The notes beneath the pieces were generated by a model. That model was not told the origin of the DNA. It ran no database searches and saw nothing but the letters and a program-made list of their open reading frames with translations. DNA of 64,000 bases from NCBI GenBank assembly GCA_052379645.1, contig JBQSYU010000014.1, one strand, 5' to 3'. This DNA is from Arthrobacter_H sp030452125 (lineage in GTDB: Bacteria; Actinomycetota; Actinomycetes; Actinomycetales; Micrococcaceae). The position numbers and the translations under genes were made by a program. Below are positions 24,000-33,473 of the stretch, piece after piece. The number at the start of each line of letters is the position of its first letter. Within the stretch, counting starts at the first letter, position 1.

Positions 24000-26132
24000 A
24001 TGGTTGAAACGCGGAACTCACAATTGCATGACGACGCCACTGCGGTCCTGCGCCGGCTGGTCGGAAACGACGGGGCCCGATTCCACGAGGGGCAGTTCGA
24101 AGCGATCGAGGCCCTCGTCGAGGGCGGCCGTCGGGCCCTGGTGGTCCAGCGCACCGGCTGGGGCAAATCCGCGGTGTATTTCGTGGCCAGCCTGCTGCTG
24201 CGTGCCCGCGGCGCGGGGCCGACGCTGATCGTCTCCCCGCTGCTGGCCCTGATGCGCGACCAGGTCGCCGCCGCGGCGCGGGCCGGGGTGCGGGCCGAAG
24301 CGATCAACTCGGCCAACGCGGTCCAATGGCAGGAGGTCATCGCCAAGCTCGAAGCCGATGAAGTCGACGTCCTGCTGGTCTCGCCCGAACGGCTGAACAA
24401 CCCTTCCTTCCGCGAACAGCAGCTCCCCGAACTGATCCGCCGGATGGGCCTGCTGGTGATCGACGAAGCCCACTGCATCTCCGACTGGGGCCATGACTTC
24501 CGGCCCGACTACCGGCGGATCCGCGATCTCATCGCCGCCCTTCCGGGAAACGTGCCGGTGCTGGCCACCACCGCGACGGCCAACGAACGGGTGGTCCACG
24601 ACGTGCAGGAACAGCTGGCCGTCGGAGGCGCGGAGGTCTTCACCCTGCGCGGACCGTTGGCCCGCAAATCGCTGCGGCTCGGGGTCCTGCGGTTGCCGAG
24701 CCCGCGTTCGCAACTGGCCTGGTTGCTGACCCATCTGGCCGATCTGCCCGGCAGCGGCATCATCTACACCCTGACCGTCTCGGCGGCCGAGGACATCACC
24801 CGACTGCTCCGGGAGGCGGGGCACGACGTGCGCTCCTATACCGGGCGGACCGACCCGGAGGAACGCGCCGCCTCCGAACAGGCGCTGAAGGAGAACCAGG
24901 TCAAGGCGCTGATCGCCACCAGTGCGCTGGGGATGGGCTTCGACAAACCCGACCTCGGATTCGTCGTCCACGTGGGCGCCCCCAGTTCCCCGGTCGCCTA
25001 CTACCAGCAGGTCGGTCGTGCCGGCCGTGGAACCGACAACGCCGATGTGCTGTTGCTGCCGGGGCCGGAGGACCGGGAGATCTGGCGGTACTTCGCCACC
25101 TCCTCCATGCCGGACGAGGAACGGGCCCATGCCGTGTTGTCCGAATTGGAGGCGGCCGGAACGGCGGTCTCGGTCCCGGCCCTGGAGGCCCGGGTGAACC
25201 TGCGCCGTTCCCCGCTGGAACTGCTGCTCAAGGTCCTGGCCGTGGACGGGGCCGTCGAACGGGTCGCCGGGGGATGGGCGCGCACCCGCGAACCCTGGGC
25301 GTACGACGCCGCCCGGTATGCCCGGGTCGCCGCCGCCCGCGTGGACGAACAGAATTCGATGTTGGAGTACGAACGCACCACCGGGTGCCGGATGGAGTTC
25401 CTCTCCCGCGTCCTGGACGACCCTGCGGCGGCACCCTGCGGCCGCTGCGACAACTGCGCGGGCCCCTGGTACCAGGACTCGATCGGTGACGAGGCCCGGG
25501 ACCGCTCCCAGGCGGCCCTGGGCCGGGTGGGGGTCCAGGTCGATCCCCGGGCGATGTGGCCCGGCGGCATGGACCGCCTCGGGGTCCCGCTGAAGGGAAA
25601 GATCAAGCCCGCGGACCAGGCCCGTCCCGGCCGGGCCCTGGCCCGGCTGACCGATCTGGGCTGGGGGGCCAAATTGCGGACCCTGCTCTCGACCCCCGTC
25701 GACGAGGCCCCCGACGCAGCCATCGAGGACGCGATGCTGCGCGCCTGCGTGCAGGTGCTCTCCGAATGGGATTGGGCCGAACGGCCGGTGGCGGTGGTCA
25801 GCCTGCCCTCACGCACCCGCGCTGAACTCGTCGGCTCCTTCGCCCGCGGGATCGCCGGAATCGGCAGGCTTCCCTATCTCGGGGCCCTGGATTATCCGCA
25901 CGGCGGACCTCGGGGGGCTTCGGGAGGCAACAGTGCCTTCCGGCTCGCCGCCGTCTGGGGGCAGTTTGCCGTCGGGGACGAACTCGCCGGGGAACTGGCG
26001 GCACTGGACGGCCCGGTCCTGCTCATCGACGACTACGTCGATAGCCGGTGGACCATCACCGAGGCCACCCGGGTGTTGCGCGCGGCAGGGGCCGACGCCG
26101 TCCTGCCCTTCGTCCTGGCGGTCTCCGCCTAG
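24000..26132 (+). CDS. recQ: RecQ-type DNA helicase with C-terminal phosphoribosyltransferase-like domain
   Basis: A 710-residue protein. The superfamily-2 helicase core has Walker A RTGWGKSAVYF (Lys near 57), DEAH box VIDEAHCISDWGHDFRP (near 155), motif VLATTATAN and the C-terminal QVGRAGRGTD. A Cys cluster typical of the RecQ zinc domain follows (CRMEFLS, then CGRCDNC). The last part ends with LLIDDYVDSRWTITEAT, which matches the PRPP-binding signature of type I phosphoribosyltransferases. It unwinds DNA in repair; the role of the tail is unknown. ATG 24000 avoids overlap with the divergent mutase promoter. Confidence 0.9.
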   Translation: MVETRNSQLHDDATAVLRRLVGNDGARFHEGQFEAIEALVEGGRRALVVQRTGWGKSAVYFVASLLLRARGAGPTLIVSPLLALMRDQVAAAARAGVRAEAINSANAVQWQEVIAKLEADEVDVLLVSPERLNNPSFREQQLPELIRRMGLLVIDEAHCISDWGHDFRPDYRRIRDLIAALPGNVPVLATTATANERVVHDVQEQLAVGGAEVFTLRGPLARKSLRLGVLRLPSPRSQLAWLLTHLADLPGSGIIYTLTVSAAEDITRLLREAGHDVRSYTGRTDPEERAASEQALKENQVKALIATSALGMGFDKPDLGFVVHVGAPSSPVAYYQQVGRAGRGTDNADVLLLPGPEDREIWRYFATSSMPDEERAHAVLSELEAAGTAVSVPALEARVNLRRSPLELLLKVLAVDGAVERVAGGWARTREPWAYDAARYARVAAARVDEQNSMLEYERTTGCRMEFLSRVLDDPAAAPCGRCDNCAGPWYQDSIGDEARDRSQAALGRVGVQVDPRAMWPGGMDRLGVPLKGKIKPADQARPGRALARLTDLGWGAKLRTLLSTPVDEAPDAAIEDAMLRACVQVLSEWDWAERPVAVVSLPSRTRAELVGSFARGIAGIGRLPYLGALDYPHGGPRGASGGNSAFRLAAVWGQFAVGDELAGELAALDGPVLLIDDYVDSRWTITEATRVLRAAGADAVLPFVLAVSA

Positions 26133-26161
26133 GGATTGGACCCACGCCCTAGACTTGGGGC

Positions 26162-27160
26162 ATGGAGTTGTTGTTATGGGTTCTGGTCCCCTTGCTGGTC
26201 CTTGCCGCCGGTTGGTGGTGGGTCACTCGACTGCGTCGGAAGACCTCTGCGGAGGTCAACGGCTCCGTCGGGCCCGAATCGGCACGCGAGGCCGCCGGGC
26301 AGCTGGGGGCTGAAGCCCATCGCGATGTGTACCGCCAACTCGCCCAGGGCAACTTCATGGGCGCCGTGCAGGCCTACCGTGCCGCCACAGGTGTTGGGGT
26401 CAAGGCCAGCATCATCGCCGTGCGCAGCCTCGAAGCCCACCCGCAGGTCCATCAGGAGGGCGGCCCGCGGATCGCCCCGCAGGGGCCGGGGCCCCAGACC
26501 GAGCCCCCGGAGGGGAACGGCGAGAGCGAACCATCCGGCGGTCCGGCCACCGAGCCGGCCACCGATCCGGTGGCCGGAGAAGCGGTCGACGCCGAGGCAC
26601 CGGTACCGGAGCCCGCGGCGGATGCCGCTGCCGCCCCGCTGGCGGATCCCGCCCCGGGCCAGGACCTCGACGATTTCACCATCCCGGAGGAATGGACCGA
26701 GAAATTCGGTAGCGGGGCCAGCCGCAAGACCTCCAACTTCCGGATCTCCGCTGAAGAAGACGGCGTCAAACGCGAATTCGGCACCGATGAGCTTCCCCCG
26801 GCGGAATTCGACCAGTTCCAGTCGCTGCTGCGGGACCATGACCTCGACGGTGCCGCCGACCTGTTGGCCAAGTTCTCGGGCCTGGACCGGGATTCCATCA
26901 GGGAACTGTTGGACACGGCCCCCGTCGATGGGGATCCGGCATCGATGGGTGAGGATATCGCGGACTTCAGCTTCGAGGGGGACGGCCCCGAAGGCCACGT
27001 GCAATTCAGTGCCAGCGACCTCCCGGGGGAGGACAAGGACCGTTTCCTGGGTTTCGTCCGGGCCGGGGAACTGGGGCAGGCCGCGGAGATCGTCCACCGG
27101 CATACGGGTCTTCCCGCCGAGATGGTCGAACAACTGCTGACGGCCTTCGGAAAGAAGTAG
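26162..27160 (+). CDS. Membrane-anchored protein with three short helical repeats, unknown function
   Basis: A 332-residue protein. Residues 1-25 form a membrane helix (LLLWVLVPLLVLAAGWWWV) followed by basic residues, so the rest faces the cytoplasm. Three similar helix-turn-helix units are seen: QLAQGNFMGAVQAYRAATGV near 55-90, LLRDHDLDGAADLLAKFSGL near 220-250, and FVRAGELGQAAEIVHRHTGL near 297-330. The first resembles the C-terminal fold of ribosomal protein L7/L12. A Pro/Ala/Glu-rich linker (about 105-175) separates the first from the others. No function is assigned. It follows recQ by 29 bp and ends before a strong terminator. Confidence 0.75.
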   Translation: MELLLWVLVPLLVLAAGWWWVTRLRRKTSAEVNGSVGPESAREAAGQLGAEAHRDVYRQLAQGNFMGAVQAYRAATGVGVKASIIAVRSLEAHPQVHQEGGPRIAPQGPGPQTEPPEGNGESEPSGGPATEPATDPVAGEAVDAEAPVPEPAADAAAAPLADPAPGQDLDDFTIPEEWTEKFGSGASRKTSNFRISAEEDGVKREFGTDELPPAEFDQFQSLLRDHDLDGAADLLAKFSGLDRDSIRELLDTAPVDGDPASMGEDIADFSFEGDGPEGHVQFSASDLPGEDKDRFLGFVRAGELGQAAEIVHRHTGLPAEMVEQLLTAFGKK

Positions 27161-27164
27161 GCAC

Positions 27165-27194
27165 AAAAAAACCCCTACCTGGGTAGGGGTTTTT
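27165..27194. terminator. Terminator between the repeat protein and tRNA-Ser(GCU)
   Basis: 13-bp arms (AAAAACCCCTACC and its complement) with an A run before and a T run after form an intrinsic terminator usable in both directions. Confidence 0.9.
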
Positions 27195-27197
27195 CAG

Positions 27198-27286
27198 CGG
27201 AGACGGGGGGATTTGAACCCCCGGTCGAGTTTAACCCCGACCCTTCATTAGCAGTGAAGTCCATTCGGCCGCTCTGGCACGTCTCC
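27198..27286 (-). tRNA. tRNA-Ser(GCU)
   Basis: An 89-nt class II tRNA without encoded CCA. Acceptor GGAGACG/CGTCTCC pairs fully, anticodon loop CTGCTAA gives GCT (codons AGC/AGU), long variable arm, T arm GGGGGTTCAAATCCCCC. Confidence 0.95.
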
Positions 27287-27335
27287 AGCGCTGCCGTGGC
27301 AGCCCCCCAAGACTACCGAACAGTGGCCCCCAAAT

Positions 27336-29465
27336 TCAAAATGCCTCCCGGTTCACCGACCGCCACAGGAATTCGTAGCTGGTCGCCAGCATCCGGGCGC
27401 TCTGACGGTTGTCCGAGGCCCCGGCATGGCCGCCCTCCAGCGACTCGCTGTACCAGATCCGAGGAACCTTCGCCTCGAGCATCTTCGCGGCCATCTTGCG
27501 CGCCTGCACCGGTCCCACCCGGTCGTCACTGGTGGCACTCCAGAAAAGCGTGGCGGGGAAGGTCTTCCCGGCCTCCAGGGCCTCATCGAGCAGATGGTAG
27601 GGGGAGAACCCGCGGATGAATTCCCACTCCTCGGGGAGATCCGGGTCCCCGTATTCGGCGATCCACGAATGCCCGGCCGAGAGCCGGGTGTAGCGGCGCA
27701 TGTCCAACAGCGGAACGCCGCAGGAGATCGCCCCGAAGAGTTCGGGATGAACGGTGAGCATGTTCCCCACCAGCAGGCCGCCGTTGCTGCGTCCGGTGGC
27801 CGCCAGATGGTCGGGGCGGGTGATCCCGCGGCGCACCAGGTCCCGGGCGATGGCCGCGAAGTCCTCGTATGCCCGCGGCCGGTTCTCCCGCAGTGCCGCC
27901 CGATGCCAGGCGGGACCGTATTCGCCGCCGCCGCGGATGTTGGCCAGCACGTAGACCCCGTCCCGGCCGGGGGCGGAACCGCGGCGGAGCCAGGCACGGC
28001 CCACCACCCCGGAGTACGACGGCGTCAGGCTGGTTTCGAATCCGCCGTAGCCGTTCATCAACACCGGGTTGGCCCCGTCGTGGACCAGATCCGCCGGGCC
28101 GACCTGGAAGTAGGGGACCGCCGTTCCGTCGTCGCTGGTTGCGAAGTGCTGCTGGACCTCCAGACCGGTCGCGTCGAAGCGGGCCGGGGAGGACTTGACC
28201 GTTTGCGGGAGCCCCGCACCGATGGTCCCGCGCGACAGGGTGGCCGGGGTCAGGAACCCGGTGGAGACCAACCAGTAGTCGTTCGCCGTCTCCGGGTCCT
28301 CGTCGTCGACCGGCCCGATGGACAGGTCCTGGTGTTCCTCCCCGCCGACCTCGAGGGGACGCAACCGCCAGCCATCGGCCGGATCCGCCACCAGGATCTT
28401 CGAGGAGACGTGATGCAGCACGGTCAGCAACAGGTGGTCGGCGGTGAAGGAGGAGGACTGCAACGAGGTGTCGGCATCCGGGGTGAAGACCCGGGTCACG
28501 GTGCGGTCCCCGGACAGGAAGGCGTCCAGATCGGCCACGGCCAGGCAACCGGAGGGAAGGGCCTGGCCGTCGAGCTCCCAATCCTGCTGTGGGCTGAACA
28601 TCACCCATTGGCGGTGCAGTCCGATCCGCACATGGGTGGGGGCCTCGATCGGCACCCAGTGCCCCTCGCGCAGGATCGAGGTGGAGGTGTTGAAGAAATC
28701 GATGACGTCGGTGGCGGTGACATGCCGGTAGCCGGGGGTCTGGTCCACCGAGACATGGGCCATCACATGGGAGGCCTCGACGGCGAAGACCTCCAGGGCC
28801 TGCGCGGGGTCCATGCCGCGTTCGACCCGGCGGACGGTGCGAGCATAGCCCGAACGGGTCAGCGAATCCGCGCCGAACCCGGTGGCCACGTACCAGGCGT
28901 CGGGGCCGTCCCAGCTGACCTGGGTCTTCCCGACCGGCAGCGAGAACCCGTCGGGGACGAACCGGGCGGCCTGCAGATCGAATTCACGCACTTCCACGGC
29001 ATCCCCGCCATCGGGGGACAGGCGCAGCAGGGCGCGGTGGTAGTCCCCGCCGGTCTCGGGACGCAGCAGCGCCGCGCCGGCGAAGACCCAGTCGGTGCCT
29101 TCCGCAGCGGCCAGGGCATCGACGTCGAGCAGGATCTGCCAGTCGGGGTCTTCACTGGCGTAGGACTGCCAGGTGGTCCGCCGCCACAGGCCCTTCGGGT
29201 GGGAGGCATCGCGCCAGAAGTTGTAGTAGTAGCTCCCGCGTTTGGTGGCCATCGGGATCCGATCCTGCGCATCCAGGACCTCCAGCACCGAGGATTCCAG
29301 CCTCTGGTAGGCCTGATCGTGCAGCATGCTCCCGGTCGCGGCATTGCGGGCCCTCACCCAGTCCAGGGCCGTTTCCCCGTGGATCTCCTCCAGCCAGGCA
29401 AAGCGGTCGTCGGTCTCGGAATCAGTGGTCGGCCCCGCCATCGGGGCTGCTGAGGTGCTGTCCAT
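27336..29465 (-). CDS. Prolyl oligopeptidase (S9A family)
   Basis: A 709-residue cytoplasmic peptidase with no signal peptide. An N-terminal beta-propeller is followed by an alpha/beta hydrolase domain with the nucleophile in GRSNGGLL (Ser near 560), the Asp in SDDRVGP and the His in GGHAG. These enzymes cleave after proline in short peptides. ATG 29465 starts the conserved region (DDRFAWLEEIHGE); the frame runs 42 codons further upstream but those residues look like non-coding sequence. It is divergent from the FAD protein gene. Confidence 0.9.
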   Translation of the reverse strand: MDSTSAAPMAGPTTDSETDDRFAWLEEIHGETALDWVRARNAATGSMLHDQAYQRLESSVLEVLDAQDRIPMATKRGSYYYNFWRDASHPKGLWRRTTWQSYASEDPDWQILLDVDALAAAEGTDWVFAGAALLRPETGGDYHRALLRLSPDGGDAVEVREFDLQAARFVPDGFSLPVGKTQVSWDGPDAWYVATGFGADSLTRSGYARTVRRVERGMDPAQALEVFAVEASHVMAHVSVDQTPGYRHVTATDVIDFFNTSTSILREGHWVPIEAPTHVRIGLHRQWVMFSPQQDWELDGQALPSGCLAVADLDAFLSGDRTVTRVFTPDADTSLQSSSFTADHLLLTVLHHVSSKILVADPADGWRLRPLEVGGEEHQDLSIGPVDDEDPETANDYWLVSTGFLTPATLSRGTIGAGLPQTVKSSPARFDATGLEVQQHFATSDDGTAVPYFQVGPADLVHDGANPVLMNGYGGFETSLTPSYSGVVGRAWLRRGSAPGRDGVYVLANIRGGGEYGPAWHRAALRENRPRAYEDFAAIARDLVRRGITRPDHLAATGRSNGGLLVGNMLTVHPELFGAISCGVPLLDMRRYTRLSAGHSWIAEYGDPDLPEEWEFIRGFSPYHLLDEALEAGKTFPATLFWSATSDDRVGPVQARKMAAKMLEAKVPRIWYSESLEGGHAGASDNRQSARMLATSYEFLWRSVNREAF

Positions 29466-29581
29466 GGCCCCCAGTCTACGAGTGGCCGCCCGGCCGGGCG
29501 GTACGCTGGGAACCCCGGCCTCCTGCGGATCGGCGGGGAAGCAGGCGGGGCATCCGCACGGCCGAAGCGAAGGAGCAGCAC

Positions 29582-31582
29582 GTGGCAGCACCCCCGTTCA
29601 CCCTGGTGATCGTCGGTTCCGGACCCCGCGGGACCTCGACCCTGGAACGGGTGTTGGCCCGGCTTGAAGCCGCCGACCAGCGGCGCGGAGCCGAGGACAC
29701 GCCTCCGGCCCGGAGCCTGGAGATCACGGTCGTGGACCCTTGCGAACCCGGGCCCGGGCACGTCTGGGCCCCCGAACAGCCGCGCTACTACTTGATGAAC
29801 ACCCCGGCGCTCTACCCCACGGTCGCCCCGCCACGCGGGACCGGGAACGCGGCGGGACTGACGTTCGAGGAATTCCGGGTCGGGGGCGGCGACGGCGCCG
29901 ACCTGGATCCGGCGGAACGGGCCGAACTGGCTGGACTGTCCGCCAGCGGATTCCCGAGCCGGGCGATCTACGGGAGGTACCTGCGCCATGTGTTCTGCCG
30001 GGTACGGGCCCGGCTCCAGGCCCATCCGGCCGTCGCCTCATTCACCGTGATCCGTGCCGAAGCCACCTGCCTCCGCCGCGAAGCCAACGGCTACCGCCTG
30101 ACCCTGGACGGGGGAGCGGGGTCGGGGCCCGCAGTGACCGAGCTGGTGGCCGAAGCCGTTGTGCTCGCCGTCGGACATGTTCCGGCGCACCCGAACCCGC
30201 TGCAGCGCACCGCCGGGGAACGCGCCACCGCCGTGGGTTTGCACTACCAAGGCCCGAATGTGCCTGCCGACGTGGATTGGGGGCTCTACCCGGCCGGGGA
30301 ACCGGTGCTGGTGCGTGGGCTCGGGCTGAACTTCTTCGATGCGATGACCGCGATGACCGTCGGCCGCGGCGGATCCTATGTTTCCACCGGTGACGGCCCG
30401 GGCCATGCCCTCGAATACCGGGGCAGCGGCAGCGAACCAATCCTGCATGCCGCCTCGCGACGCGGGGCCCCCTACCGCGCGAAGGCGTGCATCGACTCCT
30501 ATCTTCCGGCCTCGGTGTCCCTGCGCCATCTGAGCTTCGAGGCCGTCCATGCCCTCGCCGCCGACGGGGCGCCGGGCGAACCGAGGGGCAAGGTCGGTTT
30601 CAACGCCCATGTCTGGCCGCTGCTGCACCGCGACGTGCTGCATACCTACTATGCGACGCTGGCCCGCGTCTCACCCGAACTGTTCGAGGAGCCCGGCCCC
30701 TTCCTTGCCGAACTCGACGAGATCCTCGACGCCCCGCATGTGAACGGCCAGGAAGTCTGGCGCACGGTGGCCCGCGAACTCGTCGAACGGGCGGCCCCCG
30801 GGGTCCGCTGGCTCGACGTCGCCGGACTGGGGCACCCCTTCGCCGACCGGGGATTCGTGGGCCACTCCGCCTACCAGGGGGCGGTGCTGGCCTATCTGGA
30901 ACACGACGCCGAAACCTCGGCCCGCGGGGAGGAGGACCCGTTGAAGATGGCGATCGGTGCGTTGAATGCCGGCCGTGGGATCATCAAACGACTCGTCGCC
31001 GAGGGGATGGTCGATGATGCCAGCCGGCTCGACGAGCTCGGCCGCTGGTTCGAACCCCTGGTCGAAGGACTGGCCAGTGGTCCGCCCCTGCAACGGATCG
31101 AGGAACTGGCGGCGTTGGCGCGTGCCGGCATCGTGCAGTTCATCGGCCCCGACCCGGTGTTCTCGTTGGACGAGGAGGCCGCCTGCTTTGCCGCCTCCTC
31201 ACCGTGGGTGCAGGACGAACCGATCACCGCCCGGTACATGGTCGAGGCGATGATGCCCGCCAACCGGGTCGCCCAGAGCGCCTCGCCCCTGCTGGAACAG
31301 TTGTGGGCCGAGGGGATGGCCCGGCCCCGCCTGATGCTCAACCCCGAAGGCGAGGGGGTGTACGGGTCGGGGCTCGACGTCGTCGGACAGCCCTACCGGC
31401 TCGTCGACCAGGCAGGGATCGCCCACCGCGGGATCTTCGTGTTGGGGCTGCAACTGTCCAGCGTGCAATGGGGGACCGCGATCGCCGCGGAAGCCGGCGC
31501 CGGTTTCACCGAAGGGGCCCGGACGCTGGGGGATGCGGATGCCGTGGCTTCCGAGGTGCTGAGGATGGCCGCCCGGATCTGA
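29582..31582 (+). CDS. FAD/NAD(P)-binding protein of unknown function
   Basis: A 666-residue flavoprotein-like protein. A Rossmann dinucleotide-binding motif (LVIVGSGPRGTSTLERVL) opens it, with a second in the central region (LAVGHVPAHPNP) and the FAD-type HVWAPEQ segment typical of the NAD_binding_9 family. The C-terminal end GIFVLGLQLSSVQWGTAIAAE is also characteristic. Members appear in many actinobacteria and remain mostly uncharacterised. GTG 29582 has a strong GAAGGAG ribosome-binding site. A long hairpin follows the gene. Confidence 0.8.
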   Translation: MAAPPFTLVIVGSGPRGTSTLERVLARLEAADQRRGAEDTPPARSLEITVVDPCEPGPGHVWAPEQPRYYLMNTPALYPTVAPPRGTGNAAGLTFEEFRVGGGDGADLDPAERAELAGLSASGFPSRAIYGRYLRHVFCRVRARLQAHPAVASFTVIRAEATCLRREANGYRLTLDGGAGSGPAVTELVAEAVVLAVGHVPAHPNPLQRTAGERATAVGLHYQGPNVPADVDWGLYPAGEPVLVRGLGLNFFDAMTAMTVGRGGSYVSTGDGPGHALEYRGSGSEPILHAASRRGAPYRAKACIDSYLPASVSLRHLSFEAVHALAADGAPGEPRGKVGFNAHVWPLLHRDVLHTYYATLARVSPELFEEPGPFLAELDEILDAPHVNGQEVWRTVARELVERAAPGVRWLDVAGLGHPFADRGFVGHSAYQGAVLAYLEHDAETSARGEEDPLKMAIGALNAGRGIIKRLVAEGMVDDASRLDELGRWFEPLVEGLASGPPLQRIEELAALARAGIVQFIGPDPVFSLDEEAACFAASSPWVQDEPITARYMVEAMMPANRVAQSASPLLEQLWAEGMARPRLMLNPEGEGVYGSGLDVVGQPYRLVDQAGIAHRGIFVLGLQLSSVQWGTAIAAEAGAGFTEGARTLGDADAVASEVLRMAARI

Positions 31583-31600
31583 GTTCCGGGCGTCAACGAC

Positions 31601-31639
31601 GGCAGGGAAGCCGGTCCATGATGGACCGGCTTCCCTGCC
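31601..31639. terminator. Terminator after the FAD protein
   Basis: A perfect 17-bp inverted repeat (GGCAGGGAAGCCGGTCC and complement, 5-bp loop) lies between the FAD-protein stop and the 3' end of tRNA-Ser(UGA), on which it could act in both directions. Confidence 0.85.
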
Positions 31640-31645
31640 TCGACG

Positions 31646-31733
31646 CGGAAGGTAAGGGATTTGAACCCTTGGTGCGGGGTTGCCGCACACTGGTTTTCAA
31701 GACCAGCTCCATAGGCCGCTCGGACAACCTTCC
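31646..31733 (-). tRNA. tRNA-Ser(UGA)
   Basis: An 88-nt class II tRNA without encoded CCA. Acceptor GGAAGGT/ACCTTCC pairs fully; anticodon loop CTTGAAA gives TGA (codons UCA and others of the box); long variable arm; T arm AGGGTTCAAATCCCT. Confidence 0.95.
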
Positions 31734-31829
31734 AGACATGAGAACTATACGCGAGCGGCCCCGGGCAGGAAAACCGTGGGCGATAGGCTCGGGGTGGACA
31801 CCGATTTCCATGTTGAAGGGATCCAGCCA

Positions 31830-32843
31830 TTGAGCCCGAACACCGCAGCCGATCTGCCCACCACCATGCGCGCCGTGGAGTATTCCGGACCCGGGGGCAG
31901 CGAGGTCATCCGCCTGGCCGAACGCCCGGTCCCGACCCCGGGGGCCGGGGAAGTGCTGATCCGGGTCGCCGCGGCCGGCCTGAACCGCGCCGATGTCGCC
32001 CAACGGCAGGGAAACTACCCGCCGCCGGAGGGGGCCTCCGACGTCCCTGGCCTGGAGGTTTCGGGAACCATCGCCGCCAGCGGCCCCGATGTGGAGGGGT
32101 ACGACGCCGGTGACCGTGTCTGTGCGCTGCTGGCCGGCGGCGGGTACGCCGAGTACGTCGCGGTCCCGGCCGTCCAGGTCCTGCCGGTCCCGCAGGGCAT
32201 CGGTCTGGTCGAAGCCGCCGGGCTGCCGGAGGTGGCGTCGACCGTGTGGTCGAACCTGTTCATGGAGGCCGGGCTGTCCGCGGGGCAGTGGGCCCTGATC
32301 CACGGTGGGGCCGGGGGCATCGGCACCATGGCCACCCAGCTCGCCACCGCCTACGGCGCCCAGGTGGTGGTCACCGCCGGCAGTGCCGGGAAGATCGACT
32401 ACTGCCGGGGGTTCGGTGCCGTGGACGGGATCAACTACCGCGAGGAGGACTTCGTCGAACGGATGCGCACGATCAGCGATGGCCACGGGGCCGACGTCGT
32501 CCTGGACATCATGGGAGCGAAGTACCTCGCACGGAATCTGGAGGTCCTCGCCCCCGACGGCCGGCTGGTGGTCATCGCCCTGCAGGGCGGGGCCAAGGCC
32601 GAGCTCAACCTGGCCCGGCTGATGACCCGACGCCTGCGCGTCATCGGCACCACCCTGCGGGCCCGCAGCCTTCAGGCCAAGGGCCGGGTCGTGGAGGGGG
32701 TGCGGACCGGGGTCTGGCCGCTGGTCGAGGAGGGTACGGTCCGTCCGGTGGTGGAGAAGACCTTCCCGTTGGCCGAAGCAGCCGCCGCCCACGAATACTT
32801 CGACTCCGGGGAACACCGGGGCAAGATCCTGCTGACCGTCTAG
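31830..32843 (+). CDS. NAD(P)H quinone oxidoreductase, PIG3-like zinc-independent MDR family
   Basis: A 337-residue medium-chain oxidoreductase. The N-terminal catalytic fold contains NRADVAQRQGNYPPPEGASDV, a quinone oxidoreductase/PIG3 pattern lacking the zinc-ligand cysteines of alcohol dehydrogenases. The cofactor motif is GGAGGIGTMATQLA, followed by GSAGKIDYCRGFGAV. TTG 31830 is preferred because AAGGG lies nine bases upstream; ATG 31866 (MRAVEYSG) is the classical family start but has no ribosome-binding site. It probably reduces quinones using NADPH. It is followed by bpa after 52 bp. Confidence 0.88.
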   Translation: MSPNTAADLPTTMRAVEYSGPGGSEVIRLAERPVPTPGAGEVLIRVAAAGLNRADVAQRQGNYPPPEGASDVPGLEVSGTIAASGPDVEGYDAGDRVCALLAGGGYAEYVAVPAVQVLPVPQGIGLVEAAGLPEVASTVWSNLFMEAGLSAGQWALIHGGAGGIGTMATQLATAYGAQVVVTAGSAGKIDYCRGFGAVDGINYREEDFVERMRTISDGHGADVVLDIMGAKYLARNLEVLAPDGRLVVIALQGGAKAELNLARLMTRRLRVIGTTLRARSLQAKGRVVEGVRTGVWPLVEEGTVRPVVEKTFPLAEAAAAHEYFDSGEHRGKILLTV

Positions 32844-32895
32844 GGGCGCCCGGGGGACCGGGACGGGCCCGAGCGCGTCGTGGCAAGATGGAAGC

Positions 32896-33471
32896 ATGAA
32901 CGAACACGAGAAGCCGCAGTCTCCGCCCGCCCCGGCCGACGGGGCCGGGACGGACGCCGCCCCGTCTTCCTTCAGGGTCCAGGGGCTGGTGGAGGAACCA
33001 GCGAAGGTCATGCGCATCGGTTCGATGATCAAGCAGCTCCTCGAAGAGGTCAGGACCGCCCCGCTCGACGACGGCGCCAGGGCCACCCTGGCGGATATCC
33101 ATGAACGCTCGGTCGCCGAACTCGAATCCGGGCTCTCCGCCGAACTGGTCGGGGAACTCCACCGGATCCGCCTGCCCTTCACCGAGGACCAGACCCCCAC
33201 CGAAGCCGAATTGCGCATCGCCCAGGCGCAACTGGTGGGCTGGCTCGAGGGGGTCTTCCACGGGATCCAGACCGCTCTGGCCGCCCAACAGGTCGCCAGC
33301 GAACAGCTGGCCCGGCGCATCCAGCTGCGCGAGCTGCCGCCGGGGACCCCGGTGGCCCCCGGCATCGTCATCAACGAACGCGGGGAACCCGAACGGGTGG
33401 CCCCGGGCCGGCCGGGCGCCGGGGAGGCGCCGGACGAGGACACCGACGGCGGACCGGGACAGTACCTCTGA
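32896..33471 (+). CDS. bpa: Bacterial proteasome activator Bpa
   Basis: A 191-residue ATP-independent proteasome activator. The conserved core VEEPAKVMRIGSMIKQLLEE, LPFTEDQTPTEAELRIAQAQ and LVGWLEGVFHGIQTALAAQQ forms the four-helix ring subunit, and the protein ends in GQYL, the C-terminal motif that docks into the 20S alpha ring and opens its gate. It delivers partly unfolded proteins without ATP. Its presence implies that this organism has a 20S proteasome, encoded elsewhere. Ring assembly of twelve subunits is known for the mycobacterial protein. Confidence 0.95.
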   Translation: MNEHEKPQSPPAPADGAGTDAAPSSFRVQGLVEEPAKVMRIGSMIKQLLEEVRTAPLDDGARATLADIHERSVAELESGLSAELVGELHRIRLPFTEDQTPTEAELRIAQAQLVGWLEGVFHGIQTALAAQQVASEQLARRIQLRELPPGTPVAPGIVINERGEPERVAPGRPGAGEAPDEDTDGGPGQYL

Positions 33472-33473
33472 GC

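Noticed and set aside
27426..29453. Long plus-strand frame opposite the prolyl oligopeptidase
   Set aside because: Same reasons: an antisense shadow of a clear peptidase gene.
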